The notes under the pieces: model-generated
Databases searched by the model: none
Seen by the model: only the letters and a program-made list of their open reading frames with translations
Told to the model about the DNA's origin: nothing
Program-made: the position numbers and the translations under genes
Part shown: positions 43,474-53,407 of the stretch, one piece after another
Numbering within the stretch: the stretch's first letter is position 1
Layout of the letters: each line of letters starts with the position of its first letter
DNA from: Peltaster fructicola
Lineage: Eukaryota; Ascomycota; Dothideomycetes
Length of the DNA stretch: 64,000 bases
Assembly (NCBI GenBank): GCA_001592805.2
Contig: CP051142.1
Coordinates: 1,240,001 to 1,304,000, forward strand
Reading direction: 5' to 3'

Positions 43474-46245
43474 TTAGCCTTTGAGTGATTGCTGGGCTTC
43501 TTGCAGTCGATCCCAGCCAGCAGTATCCTGCCAGGAATCCTTCCCACGGTTCATGATGCCTCTGATAGCAGAACGAGCTTTGAACTTCCAGTCGCTTGCA
43601 ACCAGAGACCCAGCACTCAGACCTTCCGTCCGCTCCCTGGGTCCTAGACTCTCGTACGAATCGCAAAGTCTGATCGTGGCTTCGACGACATCGTTCCACC
43701 TACCTTCAGTCTGAGTTTCCCATCCCGGTTGCGACGTTATGGCACGCCAAGCCTTCTCCTCAGCCTCTAGGGCAGTAGCGGGTCTCTGGCGCCACAGGGC
43801 AAGTCTGCTCACCAGACGCCACAGCTGTGCTGAAGCTGTGATCAAAGGTACTACGTCCTCATCAACAAGCTTGACTGTCATCCTGGCGATACCTGGCTTC
43901 GAGGCATCGTAAGTTTCCGCAGACTCAATGACATACTGTACTAGATGCTCAAGGATGTCTTCGTCGACGCACTTCTCACCATCTGTCTTACCGCGAAGGC
44001 CGATCACCTTCTTCTGAGCCGAGTAAATGGATGCAAAATCTGGAGGTGAAAGTGAAGCAGCCGTGACAAGAACGTTCTGCCATATACGATAGGAGTCGCT
44101 CTTGATCGACGCAGCACGCTGGAATGCTTTGAGTGCGTTGATGCGATTCCTCTGGCTTGGTGCGACAACAGGCTTGACGGCAAGGTCCTGTACGGACACT
44201 TCTTCGTCCAAGGCGGCCAAGGTGTGTTTAGCAGGCTCATCAGCTGGATCAGCTCTCAGCAGTGCAGCCGCAAGATTGCTCCAAGCCTCGGCATCAGCAT
44301 CGTCGAGCTGTACACAACGTGAGAAAGCCTCCACGGCCTTGTTGTACTGCTCAAGCTCGATAAGAGCACAGCCTAGCGCAAACCAGCTCTGGTGATTGAG
44401 CTGATTGACCTTCAAGCTCTTGGCATATGCATCTGCGGCTAGCGCATATTCCCGCTTGGCGAAGAATAGTCGACCTATGGCCCTTTGAGCACGCGCGTAT
44501 CGCTGTCCAGAGATAGCCCAAGCCTTTTCGTACATTTCGACTGACTGGTCCATGTCGCCAAGGATACAATACAGTCGTGGTGCGTCGAGTGGAGCAGGGT
44601 CTCGGACTGGTCCTTCCCACGTCTCATCTTCTTCTGACTGTGTGCTGTCTTCTGCTCTATGGAAGAGCTGACTTCGAACTATCCTGCGAGCTTTGTCTTC
44701 GTTCTCAGTGGCAGCCCAGCAGAGCGCTGCCTCTGCCCACATCTGCAAGCGCTCATAGATCTCGAGTGCTGACCTTAAGCCGCCCAGTGCGACCCATCTC
44801 GATGCTAGCTCGGCTTCTAGATCCCATCGTGACGGCGAAGCGAGCTGAAAGATGTACCTCAGGCGCTCATCGACTGGAGCGCTCTCGGACTGCTTGGGCC
44901 TGGGCAGGAACGTCGATGATGGTGCATCATGGCTTCTAGCACCTTCGGCACCAGCTATCGAAGTTGTTTCCGCAATGACCTGATCCACCAGGGCTTGCAG
45001 CTGCAGTAAACCACGCTCTACTGTTCGTGACTTGTAGCCTTCAACACGGCTCCTTACCAGCAACGCTTGTGTGTAGATCTGCCAATTCGAGCTGCCGCCG
45101 TCAAGAACACGGTTGGCATATGGAAGCAGCTCTTCCCTCGTCAAGCCATTTTCCGGTGAAGTGTTTGTGATGGAGGAAGCAAAAGAAAGCAGTATCGTTG
45201 AATCGATTGGGTCTAGCTGTGGTTGGCTCGACGGGTCCAGATCAGCTAGTGCTGGAGGTAAGACTTCGGGATCTTGATGGTTGGCAGTGTCTTCAGTGAA
45301 AGCGATACGCTCCAACAGAGTGTCATCATTAAGGTCGATGCTTTCAGGCTGAGCTTTTGCATTCTTGACGGGCATCTTGCTGGTCACAGAGTCTGCACTT
45401 CTTGCCAAAACAACCAACTGGCTGATGTCATGTTGCTGAAACTTCGTACGCTTACCCAAGCGGCCGGTAAGTCTGTACTGGAAGTGTCGTACCGCTGTAG
45501 CTTGCTCGATGTCCTCACGAGCGAGCTTGTCAAGACCATGATGTAGGTGTATCGCAGCTCGTTCCAACAAGAATTGACTTCTCACGTTCGCAGTCACCTT
45601 GTCGGCAGTCTGTAGCGCGAGATCCTGCTCGATGATCGTCAGATCGTCATAAATGAGTGCTTGCAAGGTCGAGGAGGCCTCCGACAACAAACGCTGCTGG
45701 GTGAACACTGCTCTCATCCTCGCCCATCTTGCTACCTCGATGTTCTTGAAGATAGCCGGGCTCGTGAAGATGGCTTCGGCCAGACACAACAGCTCAACAT
45801 TCGGTGTCAGTTTATATGCGGCTATGCCATCGCTGGTCCGGCTTGAAAGCAAAGCCTGGCGCACAGTCTGTAACTTCTGAGCATCAGTGGTTATCGTTTT
45901 CGGCAGCAGAGTTGTGCTCGAGTTGAATGACAGGGGTGGCCCGGTTACGCTGGCCTGTATAAACGCGAGAAGAGCAGTGTAACCGATTGTGAAGTACACT
46001 GCTTGCAGATGCGTCCTCGATCTGTCTGACAGCAAGCTACCTAGCCGTTCGAATATCCAGTCTGTCCATAGGCTATGTCCATCGTATGAAGTCGAGCTGT
46101 CAATGTGACCAAACAAGTGTTGAGCTTCGTCGGATGTCAGGACAGCCTGGAAATCGCCTTCTTCGAGCCGGCGCAAAGGCTCTTCGACAAGTACAACGAC
46201 ATCGTCTGGGAGTGCACCTCGCAGACGATGAGTCAGGTCGTCCAT
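43474..46245 (-). CDS. EMW1: TPR protein Emw1/TTC27
   Basis: Single exon from the ATG at 46245 (13 codons inside the open frame, which itself begins with GTG), 923 residues. The N-terminal half is helical without obvious motifs. From about residue 530 consecutive TPR units appear: 'YCILGDMDQSVEMYEKAW', 'AIGRLFFAKREYALAADAYA', 'SWFALGCALIELEQYNKAVE', 'AWSNLAAALLRA'. Length and TPR placement match the Emw1/TTC27 family, essential in yeast for cell-wall maintenance and linked in other work to spliceosome or ribosome-factor assembly. Downstream of the class V aminotransferase on the same strand by about 200 bases. The family call rests on layout and TPR text. Confidence 0.85.
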   Translation of the reverse strand: MDDLTHRLRGALPDDVVVLVEEPLRRLEEGDFQAVLTSDEAQHLFGHIDSSTSYDGHSLWTDWIFERLGSLLSDRSRTHLQAVYFTIGYTALLAFIQASVTGPPLSFNSSTTLLPKTITTDAQKLQTVRQALLSSRTSDGIAAYKLTPNVELLCLAEAIFTSPAIFKNIEVARWARMRAVFTQQRLLSEASSTLQALIYDDLTIIEQDLALQTADKVTANVRSQFLLERAAIHLHHGLDKLAREDIEQATAVRHFQYRLTGRLGKRTKFQQHDISQLVVLARSADSVTSKMPVKNAKAQPESIDLNDDTLLERIAFTEDTANHQDPEVLPPALADLDPSSQPQLDPIDSTILLSFASSITNTSPENGLTREELLPYANRVLDGGSSNWQIYTQALLVRSRVEGYKSRTVERGLLQLQALVDQVIAETTSIAGAEGARSHDAPSSTFLPRPKQSESAPVDERLRYIFQLASPSRWDLEAELASRWVALGGLRSALEIYERLQMWAEAALCWAATENEDKARRIVRSQLFHRAEDSTQSEEDETWEGPVRDPAPLDAPRLYCILGDMDQSVEMYEKAWAISGQRYARAQRAIGRLFFAKREYALAADAYAKSLKVNQLNHQSWFALGCALIELEQYNKAVEAFSRCVQLDDADAEAWSNLAAALLRADPADEPAKHTLAALDEEVSVQDLAVKPVVAPSQRNRINALKAFQRAASIKSDSYRIWQNVLVTAASLSPPDFASIYSAQKKVIGLRGKTDGEKCVDEDILEHLVQYVIESAETYDASKPGIARMTVKLVDEDVVPLITASAQLWRLVSRLALWRQRPATALEAEEKAWRAITSQPGWETQTEGRWNDVVEATIRLCDSYESLGPRERTEGLSAGSLVASDWKFKARSAIRGIMNRGKDSWQDTAGWDRLQEAQQSLKG

Positions 46246-46441
46246 AACGCAAGATGACGAGCGCGACGTCCACAGGCAACTCACGTCATAAGAGTCAAAG
46301 GCACTGTGTGAGGCTGTGAAGAATATTTCACGCTTGATTTGGCTAGCGTCATGGCTCTGTCTTGCTTGTCCTCGTCAGCAACGCACTCCTCCCTTCTCTC
46401 TACACAGATATCAATCTGACGAGATACCATCGCCAAGACGC

Positions 46442-47830
46442 CTACGACTCCCATTCGCCTTTCTTAGCCCTCTGACAAACCGCCAACAACGTCTGGGCGC
46501 CGTGCTCAAAGTCGTCCAACGTCAGATAGATCTGCCCACTCAACCTCACCCACAACGCGTTGTCGTGAATGACAATCGCTAGGAAGGTATTGTACTCCTC
46601 GACAATCGTCTTAGCCATCCACTGCGCAATCTTGACAGCAGTTGTGAACTCGACATGATCAATCGAGACAGGCAATCGTACATTAGTTAAACCGCACTTC
46701 GTCAGCGACTTCTCCTCGTTGTCCATGACTTCAGTGTCCAGCTTTCTGGCCATGAGCTCAGCAGCAGCAAGAGCTATCCATTGGATGTATGCCTTGATCG
46801 CCTGCTCGCCTTGCTTGTCCTTCCATACGAGCTTCTTCCGCCATTCAATAGCTGCAGGCACACAGAGGTAAGGACTGTTATCAAGAGTGCCAACAAACTC
46901 GAAATTGGTGATGTAGGGCGACTTCTTGGATGGAGGTAGTGGATTTGGCACAACTGTGCCGTCCAGAGATGGCCTGGCGATGTAACCATGGCTTGTCGGT
47001 ATGGTCGAACGAATGAGATGCTGGTTTCGTACTGGTACATAGAAGACAGCGCAGCCTCGAGGCACGTACAGCCACTTGTGGCAGTTGCTGACGTAGAAAT
47101 CGGGATCGAGCTTCGTCAGGTCGATATCGATCTGTCCAATACTATGAGCACCATCGATACAGCTTAGCACGCCGTGCTTCCGGCAGAGCTCTGTCAGCCG
47201 TTCAAACGGCATGCGGACACCTGGTAGTGAGACGATAGTGTCGAATATGGCGAGCTTTGGTTTCTTGCCAGAAGATTTGATCTCTTTGATAAGGGACTCG
47301 AATTTGTCGCATATGTCAGAGCTTGCAATAGGGTATGTGAAGACGACCTTTTGACTCTCGGCTGGCGTCGTCTCTGTGATGAAGGTCACAGTATGCTCAC
47401 ACGCTCCATATATCGCTGTGAATGTGATGATCACATCGTCCTTTTCGTACTCCAACGCTCGTAAGACAGTGTTGATGCCAGTGGTAGCATTAGACAGGAA
47501 TGTACATGCTTCTACAGGCGCATTGAGTATCTTGGCCACAGCTGCTCTGGACTGATCGAGCAAGGCAGGATACTCATATCGGATGAATTTGTCCGGCTTG
47601 CCTTCAGCAAGATCTTGGTAGTGTCGCAAGACCGGTTTGATGCATTTCGGGTATGTGCCGAATGAACCTGCTGCTGATTAGTGTATGCGAACAACGACTG
47701 CCCGATTACCTGTACCGTGATTCAAATTGATGTAGCCGCCACTGAAGGAGAAGTGTTCCTTCGCTTCACTGCCGCACTGAATTGGTGGCAGCGAGCGGAT
47801 GTCATGTAGTATATCGGTCGGACGAATCAT
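46442..47830 (-). CDS. PLP-dependent class V aminotransferase-fold enzyme (possibly Egt2-like)
   Basis: Exons 47830-47710 and 47667-46442, 448 residues. The 42-base intron has a CTAAT branch and restores 'INLNHGTGSFGTYP', the family's N-terminal motif. The PLP lysine is in 'SNCHKWLYVPRG'. The cofactor Asp is in 'SCIDGAHSIGQID'. The substrate-side text is 'RYEYPALLDQSR' and 'FLSNATTGINTVLR'. These fit the isopenicillin-N-epimerase-like/Csd branch of fold type I enzymes, which in fungi includes Egt2, the hercynylcysteine sulfoxide C-S lyase of ergothioneine synthesis. No other ergothioneine or secondary-metabolism gene is nearby, so the substrate remains open. Confidence 0.82.
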
Positions 47831-48387
47831 CTTGAGTGTGTCGCACGACCAGGAAGCACGTTGCTAGATGAACAGTGATTGAGCATCGGCATCATATAGA
47901 CTGTGTTCAGCTCGGCATGAGTCAACGCTTCGCAACGGAGATCATGTTGTAGGGCGTCGCAGAACGGACCCAATTTTGAGCCATGGATAGCCGCCATCAT
48001 ACCTTTATATTCGCCGAGATTGTATGTGACTCAAAGCTCGACGAACGCACATTGGGACTCATTGGTCTGCATATCCATGGTGGCAATCAAGACTGTCGAG
48101 TGACTTCATATATTGTAATGACAATTCCATGGAGGCTCTTGCGAGAACGAGCATGAGGTCGGCTAACTCAGACAAGGCTCGAACGGGCACTTTCACGTCT
48201 CTGATATCAAGTGTACCATGTCCTTTCAGCCACAGGGCGAGCTTCGAGATCAGAACAATCGCAGTCCTTGCGAGAGCCTTGTTGAGAGATATGTGTATGC
48301 AGCATGTCCGAGCTGTGAGCAGCATTGCTGTATGCCGGCTGCCATGTGCTGGAGGACAACGCATTTGTGTCAAGCTCTCTATGAAGC
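47831..48387. other. Intergenic between the aminotransferase and RRG7 genes
   Basis: About 560 bases between minus-strand genes. A 124-codon minus-strand frame overlaps the end of RRG7 and extends here, but it begins without a good context and has no recognisable motif. No RNA gene is seen. Confidence 0.35.
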
Positions 48388-49278
48388 TCAATCTGGCTGT
48401 GATGCTGTGGATGGCCACGGTTCTCCCATCCACGTCAATACAATGCTTGACTCGACTTTACTCGACTCTGCAGAGAACTTGGATGTGACCCCAATCTGAC
48501 CAAGGCCAGCTTCTGCTGCAGCAGTATTCCAGATGAACTGCTTGACCACGCCATCGGTGTCGACCTGAGTAAAGCCGATAGGCCACTTACTACGCTGTAT
48601 AGCCTTCTGTGTACCCGGTGATGCAACATGCCGTGATGCGAGCAAAGCGAGGACATCATCACCTTGCCATCCAGAGGGCGCGCCAACGTACGAGCCTTCC
48701 AGCTCGCGGATCAAGGCTGGCATCGTCTTCGCCATCTTACATTGTATGAGCACACGCACGCCAGGCCCCTGTGGCAACGTCCACCGGCCTAGCAAGTCAA
48801 TGCCAGAGTCATTAGACCTGCCAACACGAGTGAGGGAGATATCATAGGCTTTCAGCGCTTCTGCAACGGTGTATTCGTATAAGGTCCCTTTGAACACCGT
48901 CGTGGTAGTCTTGAGATTGTACTCTTCTGCATAGTCCAGGAACGTCGCGAGATTGTGATGAGGTTGCAGTGCCGAAGGTGCTGCTCTTGGTGCTACAGTC
49001 TCGGACTCTGCGTTTTGTCGTTCCTGCTCACGTCTGAGCCGGGTCGCTCGACCATTCAACGCAGAGATCCTTCTCCTGATACTCTTTTCAAGCGCAGCAT
49101 GCTGTGCTAGTAGACCGGTGATCGGTGACTTAACTGGCGGCGACGCCCTCTCGACAGCCGGTTGTGCGCCTTCTTGCGCTGTACTGTCATCTGTGAGATA
49201 TCTTTTAGTCAATGGCGTAAAGAACCTATGCCTTGCGATCAAGTGACAACCTGCATGTCGCCCGGCAGTCCTCAGCAT
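48388..49278 (-). CDS. RRG7: Rrg7-like mitochondrial protein with a restriction-nuclease-like fold (DUF2034)
   Basis: Single exon, 296 residues. The first 40 residues are Arg/His-rich, acid-poor and fit a mitochondrial presequence. The conserved part has 'VFKGTLYEYTVAEALKAYDI', then 'RSNDSGIDLLGRWTLP' and 'VRVLIQCK'. The D-x-D..G followed by Q-x-K arrangement is the PD-(D/E)xK endonuclease core seen in Mrr-like proteins, and by memory in the Rrg7 family (required for respiratory growth, mtDNA maintenance). All core residues are present, so catalysis is possible, though none is established for the family as far as I know. It diverges from MED21 over a 252-base shared promoter. Confidence 0.82.
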   Translation of the reverse strand: MLRTAGRHAGCHLIARHRFFTPLTKRYLTDDSTAQEGAQPAVERASPPVKSPITGLLAQHAALEKSIRRRISALNGRATRLRREQERQNAESETVAPRAAPSALQPHHNLATFLDYAEEYNLKTTTTVFKGTLYEYTVAEALKAYDISLTRVGRSNDSGIDLLGRWTLPQGPGVRVLIQCKMAKTMPALIRELEGSYVGAPSGWQGDDVLALLASRHVASPGTQKAIQRSKWPIGFTQVDTDGVVKQFIWNTAAAEAGLGQIGVTSKFSAESSKVESSIVLTWMGEPWPSTASQPD

Positions 49279-49530
49279 CTAGTCTGCGAAAGGTGACGAG
49301 TCGATTGCACCGACGCCCAAAATGCGATGGTTCTTCGCTGACAGAGCTGCTGTCGAGATTATTCTGATGATGATCAAGAGCGCGGCGCGTGAAAGCGCGA
49401 CACGTCACTGGTCAGAGCTTTTAGAACTCCATGTTGCATAACATTCTCTCTCTGACTCTCACATGAGCGGCTAACCTCAATTCCGCTACATGAAGAGCAG
49501 TCTGTCTTGCAGCGTCTGCGATCGCGGATC

Positions 49531-50081
49531 ATGGCAGACAGACTTACCCAGCTTCAAGACTGCCTGGACGATGTATGGGAAGCACTTACACTCACATCAC
49601 GAACTGACACTTCTTACAGCTTCTGATGCAGATGTTTGCAGCCTTGAACTACGTTCAAACACACTGTCCACATGGCGAAATACCTGGTCAACCAAGTCAA
49701 GCTGCACAAGCAGAGGAAACCGGCGCAAGAGATGTCTCGGACGCTTCACGACCGATTCCCATCATGGTCAACGGTGATAGTCAAGCTGCAGCAGCAACCA
49801 AGACGGAAGCTACAACGACTGGTCCACTTTCACAGCCTGCATTTCGGGCAGCACTGCGCGAGCTTGCGCAGGATCTCGTCGTGCAAGAGCAGAAGGCTGA
49901 AATACTAATCAACAGTCTTCCAGGCCTCGGAACCAGCGAGCGGGATCAGAGGAAGAGGATGCAAGAGCTGGAGGATGAGCTAAAAGAAGTGGAAGCTGAG
50001 CGACTACGAGCTGAGCAGGACAAGACAGTTCTGCTGAGAAGCCTGGACCGACTCATCATTGAACTTCCCCGTGGACGATGA
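49531..50081 (+). CDS. MED21: Mediator complex subunit 21
   Basis: Exons 49531-49572 and 49620-50081, 167 residues. The first exon encodes 'MADRLTQLQDCLDD', joined in phase 0 to 'LLMQMFAALNYVQTHCPHG', the hallmark start of Med21/Srb7. The C-terminal half is a long coiled coil ('RKRMQELEDELKEVEAERLR') that in the family pairs with Med7. An Ala/Thr-rich linker separates the two. Med21 is an essential Mediator middle-module subunit that links activators to RNA polymerase II. The 47-base intron carries a CTGAC branch. Confidence 0.95.
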
Positions 50082-50231
50082 GCACAATGAAGCATTCGGG
50101 AGGAACTTGATCTGACACTCGCCCTGCTGCTCTTCGGACAATCCTTAGCGGTGTACAGACTTTAGCAACATCTCGCGACGATGGCTTGAACACCACGGAC
50201 CCACATCATTGTGTACATGGATGAAACAACT

Positions 50232-50835
50232 TCAGTAACCGGCCTCGAGCTCTGCGAATGCGAGGCTACACGACCGCCGATCCACGACAAGTGCGACTCT
50301 TCGGGGAATCGTGCCACGGAGTAATTCCTGCTGGATCCAAATACCCGGATACGACGAAACCTCCAGGTATGCAGTGTCGAAAGAGAGTTCGCCGCATATA
50401 TGCACAGCGGGATGGCATGAAGCATCACCGTTGCCAAGCATGTCACTTCCTTGGGAAACCCTTACTGTCATGCCTGAGCTGGTACCCACAAGCGCACACC
50501 TTCTGCGATTCTGGGGCACAACATACGTATTGTCAAACTCAAAGTCAGCACTGAGCCCGCCAAATAAGAATATGGTTCGCTGGTGCGTTGTGCGCAGTGC
50601 ATTGGCGCATGCGATTACACATTCGGGATCAGCAGTCGCACGGCCGCCGTCCACCAGATCTGAGTACTTACTCGGATCAATGTGTTTCATGAAGTCAATC
50701 GAGAGCCGTGCCGCTTCCGCATCTGAGACAACGGGCTCAAGTCCGCAAGTCTTACGGAACGACACAAGGGTCTAGATCACTTCGTTATTCGTCAAGTTTT
50801 TGAAATGCAGCTACAACCACGGTAGTCCAGCTCAT
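50232..50835 (-). CDS. Small unknown protein (tentative two-exon model)
   Basis: I recognise no family. The main open frame has no early ATG. A tiny first exon 50835-50818 (MSWTTV) joined to 50771-50232 by a 46-base intron (GTTGTA..CTAG, in phase) gives 185 residues. The sequence is mixed and globular-looking ('DPSKYSDLVDGG', 'ECVIACANALRTTHQRTIF', 'GIWIQQELLRGTIPRR') without repeats, signal peptide or membrane helix. It converges with MED21. It could instead be a remnant of a longer gene. Confidence 0.4.
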
Positions 50836-51092
50836 ATCATCATCTAGTGGGGCGAGGACTTGACTTTATGCAAGCTGCTTGAGCACGATAATACGTACGG
50901 CACGAAGCCGTGCACGCAGTATTGTTACATTATGACCACGCTATGTTGCTCGATGAGTCCTTCTGGCGCTCAACAGGCTCTCGAGAAAATCACAAGCACA
51001 ATCTCGACAGAGGTACATGCCATGCTGAAGGTCACAGCGTCTAGAGGTTCCGTCGACGCCACTCGCCACAACGTACCATGCATGATGCGGTC

Positions 51093-52618
51093 TCATAGAT
51101 GCAGTACATGTCGCCCACCCCATTCTAACACCATGCGGAGACTGCTCGAAGGCTTTGCACCGTAGACAGCCAGCACGGCAACAGTGACTGCTGCGGCGGT
51201 GTATATGGCTGGCCGGCGATACTGCAATGCTAGGCGACGTGCCCCTCGCAGCTGACGACTACGTATGTCTTGCCGCTCAATTTCTCCAGCCTGTTGGTGG
51301 AAGAACCTTTCACCGTCCTGGAGTGTCTGCTGCATCGGCCTGGCGGAGCTGCACGTCGTCTTCAAGACGCTGTTGCTGGAGATGTTGTACCAAGCCAGAC
51401 CACTCAGGCGTGCTGGCGGGTGTGTATGAAACAGCTTTGCGGCTTTCGCAATGAGGTCGTCAAGATTGAGCGGACTGGGGAGCTTGGACAAGATGGAGTG
51501 CAGCATGTCATGCTCATCGGCTTCGAGCTCCAGAAGTTGCTTCTTCCTTGAGCAGATTATCTGCATGCGGTAGTCAGCATAACCAGGGCGAGATTCAGCA
51601 ACTCCGGGTTCTACCTACGATGGTGAAAAAGTATATTGACATGACTGCTTCGTTGGCCAGAAGGAAATCGAAGAGCCTGGCAATGTCGCCATATTCCTGG
51701 ATCTCGTGCGCGTACAAGGTCAGTGTTGCCGAAAGAGCAAAGTAGAAGGGTGCAGTCTGGCTCAGGTGTGTGTACAGCTCGTGGTCGGCAGCGTCCAATA
51801 TGGCTGGCAGCAAGCTGAGATGAGCCAGTGCTCCGGTCATGGTTGGTAGCATGAAATCTCGGATATGCAGGACAGACAGTCGCTCGACCGCTGGGAAGGC
51901 AGCCTCTGCTCCAAGGACAAGCAGGAACACTTGGACGATGTCATGATAGCCTTGAAAGTAGCAGAGATATGCATGTCGACGTAGAACTGAGACGATCGTG
52001 TCCGAGAGCTCTTCTTTGCGCTTCGCGAGACGACTCTCCGATTCATCTAGACTTGTTAGAGCTGGAGCAAGAGACGGAGTTCTGGTATCGAGTCATGGCT
52101 CACGTTTCGGATAGTACACGAAAGACCTGTTGACGTCCAGCGAAACCTGATCTTCGTCGCGATGTCTCTGCAGATTCTGCCAGGGTTCAGTAGGGCCGTG
52201 ACCAGTCGTGACAGAACCAAGTAGAAGAGGCCCTAGAGGCCTGTCAGCACGACGAAAGCATTGGACGAACGCATAGAAGCCTTCAAATGACCAACGTACA
52301 TGCTGCACGGCGCCAATGATCATCAATCAGACCAGCATCAGAAGTGGCCAATGCTCGCAAGGTCTCGACATCCTGGTCTTGACAAGCTGTAAGGATGGCG
52401 TTTAACTTCTTCCTTTGAGTGTCGTCGAATGCAGCATCGGAGCTCCTTCCAGCTGTGAGAGGCGGTAAGGCACTGTGAACAGGATGAGCTATTTTCTCCA
52501 CATGCTCGTCCCGATTTAGTCCATGAGGAGGTGGATGCTGTTGCGCTTGCGGCGGCGTCGATGACTGTTCATCGTGGGCCTGTAGATTCGGTGCGGCTGC
52601 CTTTGTCTCTGACGCCAT
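51093..52618 (-). CDS. TBC-domain Rab GAP, TBC1D20/Gyp8-like, tail-anchored
   Basis: Four exons, 52618-52300, 52232-52104, 52046-51619 and 51560-51093, all in phase, 447 residues. Introns show CTGAC/CTAAC branch sites. After a polar leader comes the TBC domain: 'HWRRAAWPLLLGS' across splice 1, the Arg finger in 'SLDVNRSFVYYP', the Gln finger in 'YFQGYHDIVQVFLLVLG', and 'LFDFLLANEAVMSIYFFTI'. Both fingers needed for Rab GTP hydrolysis are intact. The C-terminus has one membrane anchor ('AIYTAAAVTVAVLAVYGA'), as in TBC1D20, which acts on Rab1/Ypt1 at the ER. The Rab target here is inferred from that likeness. Confidence 0.9.
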
Positions 52619-53407
52619 CTGAAGGAAGGTTGAGTGGCCAGAGGTCCATCATTGGACAGAAGAGCAGGCTACCCAGGATGCGGCTCGAACTCCGAAGTGA
52701 CGAGAACAATGGTGATGTTGTTTGATGGACGATCTATCAACGTGGCGTGATAAGGTTACGCGCACGGACCGCGACTCTACTTTGTCGGTGATGGTGGTGG
52801 TTCGAACAGAGTCAGAAGAACCTTGTCGATATGACACCTTGGCCGCAATGTCTGGGAAAGATCATGCTCAAACGTGGTGGAGATCTACAGCAGTCGTGCG
52901 CGGCCAGGGATGACCCTCCCACGTCGTCCGCGCTAGAAGTCTACGCCATTGCCCAATTGGTTTCCCGAGGATGAATGTGGAAGTTTCCGAAGTATCATGA
53001 CCAGAAGCTGAGAGGCTGAAAACTTGACCTTGTTGCCAGGCCGGACGAGACGGTCGGTTCGCGAATAAGACAATCGTTCTTTCGAAGTCCCTCGCTAAAC
53101 TACTCCCCAGCAGGCGAGCTCGAGCTAAGGGTCGTCCAGCCAGTCCGAGACATCGAACAGACACCCATCTGAAAGCCTTGTGTAACTATGAGTCCCATAC
53201 GCTCTATATGCCATTCTCACTTGCATATTAGCCCACGCCGCTATCGACACTACCATCTTCTTCACCTCCGTCTCCGTCGCTTACCATCGCCCACCCCTAC
53301 GTCTCAACACATCCCTCGCACGACTAGGACGACTGGTCTTGCACCGGCAACGCACCTACTGCAATATCCGCCCTCAGCTATAATGGCCTAACGTCCATCA
53401 TGAAGAT
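52619..53407. promoter_or_regulatory. Bidirectional promoter between the TBC and MMS1-like genes
   Basis: About 790 bases between divergent starts. A pyrimidine-rich stretch at about 53235-53320 precedes the MMS1-like start, as in many fungal leaders. An ATG at 53400 lies in another frame just before the chosen start at 53408 and could reduce initiation. A 'ggttcgaac' at 52799 looks like a tRNA B box but has no partner. Confidence 0.4.

Noticed and set aside
52790-52830. tRNA B-box-like 'ggttcgaac'
   Set aside because: No A box at the right distance and no cloverleaf could be folded by eye.
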